This document shows positions 1 through 4,571 of a DNA stretch of 5,733 bases, piece by piece. The notes below the pieces were generated by a model. It saw only the letters and a list, made by a program, of their open reading frames with translations. It was not told the DNA's origin and did no database searches. The DNA is taken from assembly GCA_003228965.1 (NCBI GenBank), contig QIGP01000134.1, positions 1 through 5,733 on the forward strand, in the 5' to 3' direction. This stretch comes from Gammaproteobacteria bacterium. Its GTDB lineage: Bacteria; Pseudomonadota; Gammaproteobacteria; Steroidobacterales; SZUA-146. Made by a program: the position numbers and the translations under genes. The first letter of the stretch is position 1; each line of letters opens with the position of its first letter.

Positions 1-19
1 GCGGGGGTTCAATGACGGG
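1..19. repeat. Fragment of a repeat right end
   Basis: The first 19 bases (GCGGG, then TTCAATGACGGG) closely resemble the right end of the complete element at 151-169 (GCGGGTTTGCAATGACGGG). This is probably the end of another copy that continues to the left of the window, so its full extent cannot be seen. Confidence 0.5.
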
Positions 20-29
20 TAAGGGGTTG

Positions 30-54
30 CGTCATTGCGAGCACTAAAGAGCTA
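30..54. repeat. Partial extra left end of the same repeat
   Basis: CGTCATTGCGAGC at 30-42 is repeated exactly at 55-67, a direct repeat with a 25 bp period. The 25 bp unit at 30-54 therefore looks like a truncated left end placed immediately before the complete element. It lacks the GCGGCAATCTC inner arm. It may reflect insertion of one copy into or beside another, or a tandem slippage event. Confidence 0.5.
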
Positions 55-167
55 CGTCATTGCGAGCCCGAAGGGCGCGGCAATCTCTTAACGCTGCGGC
101 CTAACTGATTAAATCCGTAGAAACCGGACGGAGATTGCCGCACCCGCTGCGCGGGTTTGCAATGACG
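55..167. repeat. Imperfect inverted repeat, MITE- or REP-like
   Basis: The 113 bp element has outer arms CGTCATTGC (55-63) and GCAATGACG (159-167), a perfect 9 bp match, and inner arms GCGGCAATCTC (77-87) and GAGATTGCCGC (131-141), a perfect 11 bp match. Each arm also contains its own small hairpin: GCCC-GAA-GGGC at 66-76 and ACCCGC-TGC-GCGGGT at 142-156. The central 88-130 stretch is unpaired. It is far too short to encode a transposase, so any movement would depend on a protein encoded elsewhere. Dispersed repeats with CGTCATTGCGAG ends and a GCAATCTC core are familiar from proteobacterial genomes; the assignment to that class is from memory. When transcribed, the folded RNA could mark or stabilise transcript ends. 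Confidence 0.8.
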
Positions 168-194
168 GGGAGTGGTTCTTACACAAGCTTAAAC

Positions 195-220
195 TTAGTG
201 CCATTCTGTTCTGACCCCTT
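195..220 (-). other. Short motif resembling a mobile-element-associated sequence
   Basis: Read on the minus strand this stretch gives AAGGGGTCAGAACAGAATGG followed by CACTAA. From memory, similar GGGGTCAGAGTAAAATGGCA strings occur next to small transposase genes in gammaproteobacteria. No transposase is visible here, so it may be a relic or chance. It lies between the repeat cluster and the end of the 48-codon gene. Confidence 0.2.
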
Positions 221-226
221 CTGACG

Positions 227-373
227 CTATGGGAATATCACTTCCTCCAAGTCAAAGCGGCGAGCGACACGGAAGGGATTGTACGCCTGGTGCGTGCTAA
301 TGGTATTTCCCTCATAGACATCGACAGGGCCTTCCCATCGACCGTGGTTTATACCTGGGTCGTAAACAATCAT
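227..373 (-). CDS. Probable small protein, 48 residues, unknown function
   Basis: A minus-strand reading frame runs from ATG at 373 to TAG at 227. It is preceded by TGAGG, with GAGG ending 7 bases before the ATG, which is a plausible ribosome binding site; an in-frame TGA four codons upstream fixes this ATG as the first available start. The product begins MIVYDPGINHGRWEGPVDVY and ends in RRFDLEEVIFP. Its composition is that of a folded soluble protein: rich in aromatic and charged residues, many Gly/Pro turns, and no membrane segment or signal peptide. It could be an independent small protein, or the tail of a longer gene whose upstream part was lost. It lies 199 bp downstream of the 144-residue protein gene on the same strand, next to a repeat cluster. 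I do not recognise the family. Confidence 0.5.
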   Translation of the reverse strand: MIVYDPGINHGRWEGPVDVYEGNTISTHQAYNPFRVARRFDLEEVIFP

Positions 374-413
374 TTGTTTGCCTCAGAGAAAATTCATATC
401 AGTCCCTTATTGC

Positions 414-427
414 TCAATTGGAATTGA
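414..427. promoter_or_regulatory. Short inverted repeat upstream of the 48-codon gene
   Basis: TCAATT-GG-AATTGA is a perfect 6 bp inverted repeat with a 2 bp spacer, about 40 bases upstream of the start codon of the small minus-strand gene. Its form and position suit a dimeric repressor site, but an AT-rich palindrome of this size also occurs by chance. No convincing promoter hexamers could be paired with it. Confidence 0.2.
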
Positions 428-572
428 ACGCGCAGTTAATGTAACGAGTCGCTACTTATATAGGCGACAATCCTGGACGTATCGCATCATGCGGTAAGTG
501 GGAATTGATTCACGGAGAATTCACAAGATTGAGTTCAGGCGTTGCACCGCCCGAGTTGGTGCTTTCGGTAGG

Positions 573-1007
573 CTATTGCGGTAACTTGATGACCGCTCCA
601 AAGCCGATTTTCTTAAGCGAGTACGACGTGCCGTACTGGTCTTTGGCAAATTGTTGCGCTGTCGCTTTGCTTGCGAACAGAGCAACAATTGCGCCTTTAA
701 CAATTACCGCCCATTCCGGCAGTGTCGGTGAAACGAGCTTCGTTTTTTCACTCTGGGTAACGGTGGGTGCTGTTTTGGTGGGTGCGGCGCTTTTGATGGT
801 GGTCTTTTTTCTTTGCCCGGGCCGGCCAGGTTTTTTGCCTTGTTCGATCAGCTTCGACCAGGCTTTTTGCATATCCTCTTTGGCGTCGCCTCGCGTTGGA
901 AAGCCGTCGTCTCGTGCAAGTACCTTGTGGCCATCTTCGAAGGCTTTGCCTTCTTCAATAGACCACGTCCAGCTACCGTCGTGTTCAACCCAAATTGAAT
1001 GATGCAT
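573..1007 (-). CDS. Conserved-looking hypothetical protein, two-lobed, 144 residues
   Basis: I do not recognise this protein. Three parts are visible. Residues 1-57 form a compact segment starting MHHSIWVEHDGSWTWSIEEG, with a Trp-rich beta-hairpin pattern followed by a helix-like stretch (GDAKEDMQKAWSKLIEQGKK). Residues 58-95 are a basic, Lys/Pro/Thr-rich linker that is probably disordered (GRPGQRKK, then AAPTKTAPTVT). Residues 96-144 form a second compact segment (WAVIVKGAIVALFASKATAQ, ending FGAVIKLPQ) with a strand-helix-strand look. The hydrophobic part of that segment is broken by Lys and Gln, so I read it as a buried strand and helix rather than a membrane anchor. There is no signal peptide, suggesting a cytoplasmic location. 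The ATG lies 3 bp after the stop of the upstream TPR-methyltransferase gene and has no clear Shine-Dalgarno site, so translation is probably coupled to that gene. The pairing suggests a shared function, which is inference. Confidence 0.8.
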   Translation of the reverse strand: MHHSIWVEHDGSWTWSIEEGKAFEDGHKVLARDDGFPTRGDAKEDMQKAWSKLIEQGKKPGRPGQRKKTTIKSAAPTKTAPTVTQSEKTKLVSPTLPEWAVIVKGAIVALFASKATAQQFAKDQYGTSYSLKKIGFGAVIKLPQ

Positions 1008-1010
1008 AGT

Positions 1011-2396
1011 CTAGGATTTCCGTGCTTGTATGATCCATCCAATTACGTTTTCATCGCTTTCCTTGCGCAGGACAAACGTATCAAACGAAACAAGAGTAAA
1101 TCCGCTGTTTGCCACTGTATTTTCCACATAGCGGCGAGCATGTTGAAAACGGCCGTGAGGCATTAAGTTATAGTTGTCAGCGTCTTCGCCAGATTGTTCC
1201 AGTGTGAAAGCAAGCAGACCGTCTGGAGTCAGCGCGGATGAGCATTGATGCAGCAGGTCATCAAGTGCGCCAAAGTAGTTAAACGTATCTGCAGAAATTA
1301 TGGCGTCAAACAATTCTACGTTGTCGTGCAAGTAGTTGATCAGGTCGGACTCGATAAGGTGGTCGTAAACGTTTAGCGGCCGTGCTTCATTGAGCATGGG
1401 TCCTGCAAGATCAACTCCGGTAAGTAATTTGGTGTGTGGCTTCATATAGGGACCACACAGGCCCGTGCCGCACCCTGCATCCAGCACATGATTGAATTGG
1501 TAGCCATCTTCGACGGAGTTCAACAGCGCGTTTACGACGCTTTGTGGTGCTTGATAGTCCAGGCGCTTAAGCGTTTCATTGAAGTCACTCGCGAAACCGG
1601 AAAAGGTCTGCCGAACATACTCCTGGCTACAGCGCGATATGGAAGTGTCGTTTCGATAGGCGGCAAGCATGTGCTCGCAAATGGGATCTAGTGGAATGGC
1701 CTCGTCCCACATTTCAAAGGCCTGTTGTAGTGCGTCATCCTGACCATCCGCCAGAAGTGCACGAACACGATGTTCATGCGCAATACGTGAAGCCGGGTTC
1801 AGTTCAATTACATGCGCAAATCGTTCTGCAGCTTGTTTAAAGTCTTTCAGTGTACTATCACATAGCGCGGCGTGAAAGTGATATTCCGGTGATTCGTCAA
1901 TGTCGGCGGCGGCAAGATGGGCTGAACGAGCCTCTACAAAACGGTCGAATTCGAAATAGAACAGTCCAAGCTTGTGGTTGGCTGAGGCGGATACCGACTC
2001 GATATTACAGGCAGCCGCCAGAGATGATTCTGCGGCGGCCAGGTTGCCTTTGCGCCAGTGAATCACACCCAAATTTAACGTCGCTGAACCATGACCTGGA
2101 TTTGATTCAAGCAAAGATTCAAAAATAGATTGCGCGGAGTCAAAACGTTCCTGGCGAAAGAGCGCATGGCCAAGGTTGTAGCGCGGAATGGGATCACCTG
2201 GAACAAGCTCGGATGCTGCGCGAAAACACTTGATCGCCTCGGCGAGTTGCTCCTGGCACTCCAGAACTACACCAAGATTGTTCAGCGCTTTGAAAGACTG
2301 CTGGTTGTCCTCCAGATAACGCCGGTAGCATTTTTCAGCCTCACTATAGAGCCCGTCAGACTGTAATCGCCTACCAAATTCGAAAACTTCATCCAT
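1011..2396 (-). CDS. TPR-repeat SAM-dependent methyltransferase, 461 residues
   Basis: Residues 1 to about 215 are a run of tetratricopeptide repeats with the usual pattern of Gly/Ala, Tyr and Pro at set positions (KALNNLGVVLECQEQLAEAI, IPRYNLGHALFRQERFDSAQ, ATLNLGVIHWRKGNLAAAES). These form a helical protein-binding scaffold. Residues about 240-461 are a class I methyltransferase domain: motif I VLDAGCGTG at 304-312 binds S-adenosylmethionine, the acidic D329 in TGVDLAGPML should contact the ribose, DAIISAD at 364-370 is motif IV, and LTPDGLLAFTLE at 389-400 is the following strand. The segment before it (CEHMLAAYR, then YVRQTFSGFASDF) matches predicted TPR-repeat methyltransferases of the COG4976 type. 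The substrate is unknown. No signal peptide is present, so the protein should be cytoplasmic. GGAGG at 2403-2407, 6 bases before the ATG, supports the start. It is the first gene of an operon with the 144-residue protein. Confidence 0.9.
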   Translation of the reverse strand: MDEVFEFGRRLQSDGLYSEAEKCYRRYLEDNQQSFKALNNLGVVLECQEQLAEAIKCFRAASELVPGDPIPRYNLGHALFRQERFDSAQSIFESLLESNPGHGSATLNLGVIHWRKGNLAAAESSLAAACNIESVSASANHKLGLFYFEFDRFVEARSAHLAAADIDESPEYHFHAALCDSTLKDFKQAAERFAHVIELNPASRIAHEHRVRALLADGQDDALQQAFEMWDEAIPLDPICEHMLAAYRNDTSISRCSQEYVRQTFSGFASDFNETLKRLDYQAPQSVVNALLNSVEDGYQFNHVLDAGCGTGLCGPYMKPHTKLLTGVDLAGPMLNEARPLNVYDHLIESDLINYLHDNVELFDAIISADTFNYFGALDDLLHQCSSALTPDGLLAFTLEQSGEDADNYNLMPHGRFQHARRYVENTVANSGFTLVSFDTFVLRKESDENVIGWIIQARKS

Positions 2397-2592
2397 CGCT
2401 TCCCTCCGCTGTGATGCCTGCGCGGCAATATATCAAAGCCTCAGCAAAGGCCCTAATGTGATCGAGTTCTTAAAAATGACCCTGGTTGGCCAATTTCGGT
2501 TAAAATAATAGCGTATCTATTTGATTTACGAGTGCTTTACGTGTTTAAATTTTCTAATTAGTGGCCCTTTGGCCCGGAAGCAGGATAGTTTT
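2397..2592. promoter_or_regulatory. Divergent spacer carrying promoters for both sides
   Basis: The 196 bp between the methyltransferase operon (minus) and the 123-residue protein gene (plus) must hold both promoters. For the minus side, TATATT (2427-2432 as AATATA) is a reasonable -10 hexamer, but its -35 partner 18 bp away (TTAGGG, 2451-2456) is weak. For the plus side the AT-rich TAAAATAATAG at 2501-2511 is the likeliest -10 region; no good -35 is evident. TTGGCCAA at 2486-2493 is a perfect palindrome. These are guesses from hexamer likeness only. Confidence 0.3.
2582..2585 (+). promoter_or_regulatory. Ribosome binding site deciding the start at 2593
   Basis: AGGA ends 7 bases before ATG 2593. 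The same frame is open further upstream to a TTG at 2521, but that codon has no Shine-Dalgarno site and the extra 24 residues (Cys-rich, MIYECFTCLNFLISG...) differ in character from the rest of the protein. The internal ATG is therefore the better start. Confidence 0.6.
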
Positions 2593-2964
2593 ATGGCGCG
2601 TGCGCGTATCATTCCGGTTGATTATTACGAGTTTACCAAGCGGCTGCGTAAAGCGGCCGACTCAGGAACTCGTATTGAAAAGTCAGAAGAAAAGAAATGG
2701 AAAGCCTACGTTGACGAGCATAAGATCAACGAGATCGCCATGCACTCCTGGGGCCGGTCGAAATTTGGTGGCTCTACACCTGTCATAATCAATAGTGACA
2801 GCGAATGGGAAGGCTACTACGTCTACTCAAAAGATGAAGAAGCCGCGTTGAAGTGGGTTTGGGAAGGTGTACCAGAAAAACCTGCGGAATCCGCCGCCCT
2901 AGGCGAGTCGTCTGAGGGCGCTGACGATAGTGCATTAACGGCACCACCCGAACCTGAAGCCTGA
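2593..2964 (+). CDS. Hypothetical protein, 123 residues, acidic tail
   Basis: I do not recognise this protein. Residues 1 to about 92 look like one compact domain: a basic helical start (MARARIIPVDYYEFTKRLRK), a charged helix (EKSEEKKWKAYVDEHK), then a Gly/Trp/Tyr-rich strand region (MHSWGRSKFGGSTPVI and EWEGYYVYSKDEEAALKWVW). Residues 93-123 are a disordered tail rich in Glu, Ala, Ser and Pro (ending ALTAPPEPEA). No signal peptide or membrane segment is present, so it should be cytoplasmic. It stands alone on the plus strand, divergent from the methyltransferase operon and convergent with the sheath-like gene, whose stop is only 6 bp away with no visible terminator between. An alternative TTG start at 2521 would add 24 residues. 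An accessory role in type VI secretion is possible by location only. Confidence 0.75.
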   Translation: MARARIIPVDYYEFTKRLRKAADSGTRIEKSEEKKWKAYVDEHKINEIAMHSWGRSKFGGSTPVIINSDSEWEGYYVYSKDEEAALKWVWEGVPEKPAESAALGESSEGADDSALTAPPEPEA

Positions 2965-2970
2965 CCTTCT

Positions 2971-4359
2971 TCACCGCGTTGCAAGACTCTGCAGCGCTGG
3001 AAATAACAAACGATTGCCATTTCGTTCTGCTCTAATCGGCATTACACCCCACTGCTCGCGAAGTTGTTCGGCTTGACTGTCGCTCAAGAAAGTCTCGGCT
3101 ACAGCTTGTAGCGCTTTCGTGCCGTCTTTGTCAAATGAGAACATTGGGCGATTCTGAGCTATCGATTGATCGGAAAGATTACCACGTGCAACTCCCGCTT
3201 CGGCCTGTTGGGCCAGACAGGTAGCTACCAGCAGTGCGGAGCTACCCCAAACCAGCTCAGTATTGTCTGGTTCAGATTGGCATTCTTCGAACCCAAAAAG
3301 ATCTGGAGCGTCGAACTGTTTTCCGTAGGGCGGGCGCATTAAGACACGGGGTGTCGTTAGAACTATCGATGATGCAGATGGGCTGTTTCTTAGAGCGGTC
3401 CACGTCGCTTCAGCATCTTGATCCAGGCTGTCGATGTTGATATCGGTAAGCCACGTTCCTCCAGCGGCCTGTGCCACAGCACCCAGGCCCGCAATCAGTT
3501 CTGCGTCGTTAGGCGTAAAGTGGTAGTCGCCAACGAGGTAGTCCCAGGCCTGCCCGCCGAAACTGCCTACACCCTGTTCAACCAGTGTGGTGACAAGAGC
3601 GCTGTTTTGCCGGTCCCCGGTTAAAAGGTCTTGAGCGATTTCGTCACGACTCACGTCGAGGATAAAAACTTCCACGGCTTCGTCGGACTCAATTGAATTG
3701 ATCAGGTCGTAAAGGCCGCGCCATATTGCTTCAACCGATTTCAGGGAGTCGTCGTGTAACACCGCGCGCATTACTTCGCTAATTGCGGCGTCGCAGGCAT
3801 CAAGGTGCGACTGTGATCCTGAGCTGTCAGGCGCTGCGTCGTCTTCGCTTAGTTTGGCAATGAACGAATCCAGCAGGCCGCTCTTGGGTTTCGCTTTGGT
3901 TGTTGCCGTGGTGTCGCCAAGCAGGCGACTCACCGTATCTCCGATACTTTCGTCATCAGAGTCAGGTTTTTCTTTACTTTCAGAGCCGTTGTTCGGGGTT
4001 TGCTGCGGCGCGAACTCGTCGGAAACTTTACCTGCTTTGATGTCCTTGCGAGACTGTCGCAGTGCATCAAAACATTCGAGGCGAGTGAATAATGCGTCCG
4101 GTTCAAAATCTTCCAGTGAATGACCGCGAATGCGCTCATTGGTGTCACCGTGCTGTACCGCTGCAGTGGGTGCAAAGCGTTTCATAACGGTAGAAAAACT
4201 ATCAATATCAACACGCAGTGGTTTGCGTTCGTTCAGTGCAGCGGAGCGATTTTGTGCTCCGCAATAATTAGCCATCACCAAAATTCGCATCACGCCTTTG
4301 CGCCTGCGAGCAGGTGTTCCCTGTTTGGCCGAGCCAAATGAAAATTCGAATTCGCTCAT
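2971..4359 (-). CDS. T6SS contractile sheath-like protein, TssB-TssC type fusion
   Basis: In a T6SS, TssB and TssC (VipA/VipB) pair to form the cytoplasmic sheath whose contraction pushes the Hcp tube and VgrG spike outward. Here one 462-residue chain resembles both. Residues 1-110 look like TssB: a basic start, a strand RILVMANYCG (25-34), VDIDSFSTVMKRFAP (50-64) and DFEPDALF (84-91). Residues 111-184 are mostly low-complexity, rich in Ser, Asp and Lys. Residues 185-462 look like TssC: VEAIWRGLYDLI with W213-L216, FILDVSRDE, GSFGGQAWDYLVGDY (265-279), PRVLMRPPYG (337-346), FGFEE (355-359), VWGSSALLVA (370-379), and a C-terminal segment like the usual TssC end. Separate TssB (about 165) and TssC (about 490) would total much more, so this is a reduced version. 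AAGGA, 5 bases before the ATG, supports the start. The gene is divergent from vgrG. It may be an accessory or specialised sheath component; whether it assembles is unknown. Confidence 0.85.
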   Translation of the reverse strand: MSEFEFSFGSAKQGTPARRRKGVMRILVMANYCGAQNRSAALNERKPLRVDIDSFSTVMKRFAPTAAVQHGDTNERIRGHSLEDFEPDALFTRLECFDALRQSRKDIKAGKVSDEFAPQQTPNNGSESKEKPDSDDESIGDTVSRLLGDTTATTKAKPKSGLLDSFIAKLSEDDAAPDSSGSQSHLDACDAAISEVMRAVLHDDSLKSVEAIWRGLYDLINSIESDEAVEVFILDVSRDEIAQDLLTGDRQNSALVTTLVEQGVGSFGGQAWDYLVGDYHFTPNDAELIAGLGAVAQAAGGTWLTDINIDSLDQDAEATWTALRNSPSASSIVLTTPRVLMRPPYGKQFDAPDLFGFEECQSEPDNTELVWGSSALLVATCLAQQAEAGVARGNLSDQSIAQNRPMFSFDKDGTKALQAVAETFLSDSQAEQLREQWGVMPIRAERNGNRLLFPALQSLATR

Positions 4360-4571
4360 GGAGGTCCTTTCAAGCTTTGGTAAGAATAAATTCGGTGATA
4401 TGACGGAATTTACAGTTGATTCGCGCTTTAATATCTGGGGTTCATCGAGTTCTTACGCTATAGTTGATTGGGCTAGCATGCAACTGCATTGGTTGGGTTT
4501 ATTAAGGGAGTGATGCGTTATGGATTGGATACCTTGGCATCTAACTGGGCTATCGAGGCACCTGAACTAAT
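4360..4571. promoter_or_regulatory. Divergent spacer between sheath-like gene and vgrG
   Basis: This 212 bp stretch must contain promoters for both genes. TATAGT at 4459-4464 is a fair -10 hexamer for the plus strand, without a good -35. The same palindromic CTATAG core read on the minus strand gives TATAGC, with TTGCAT 15 bp upstream as a possible -35 for the sheath-like gene. If both are used, the two promoters overlap and would compete or be co-regulated. A second plus-strand candidate is TTTACA (4409-4414) followed by TAATAT (4429-4434), but its 14 bp gap is too short. Confidence 0.3.
4520..4570 (+). CDS. Possible 16-codon leader reading frame before vgrG
   Basis: ATG at 4520 opens a short frame, MDWIPWHLTGLSRHLN, ending TAA at 4568-4570, one base before the vgrG ATG. 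AAGGGAG at 4504-4510, 9 bases before the ATG, is a better Shine-Dalgarno site than anything directly ahead of vgrG. Translation of this frame could deliver ribosomes to the vgrG start. A competing ATG at 4513, in another frame, opens 44 codons that run into vgrG and end at 4647. Neither peptide looks like a known product, so a regulatory role or chance are both possible. Confidence 0.3.
   Translation: MDWIPWHLTGLSRHLN

Noticed and set aside
55..180. Repeats considered as a CRISPR array
   Set aside because: The copies are inverted and unequal, with no regular repeat-spacer spacing and no cas gene nearby.
483..493. Palindrome CGCATCATGCG
   Set aside because: The arms are only 5 bp with a single-base centre, so it cannot form a stable hairpin. 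No gene start is close enough to make it a likely operator.
545..566. Possible terminator after the 144-residue gene (GCACC and GGTGC arms)
   Set aside because: The stem is only 5 bp with a 9-base loop and no T-run follows, so it does not meet the form of an intrinsic terminator.
505..1002. Plus-strand open frame of 165 codons with a hydrophobic stretch
   Set aside because: It lies antisense to the 144-residue gene and has the uneven, Ser/Cys/Leu-rich composition of an antisense shadow. The minus-strand frame has an operon neighbour and a protein-like composition, so it is preferred.
4298..4513. Plus-strand open frame of 71 codons crossing the sheath-gene start and the spacer
   Set aside because: It begins inside the antisense of the sheath-like gene, has no ribosome site of note, and its sequence looks random.
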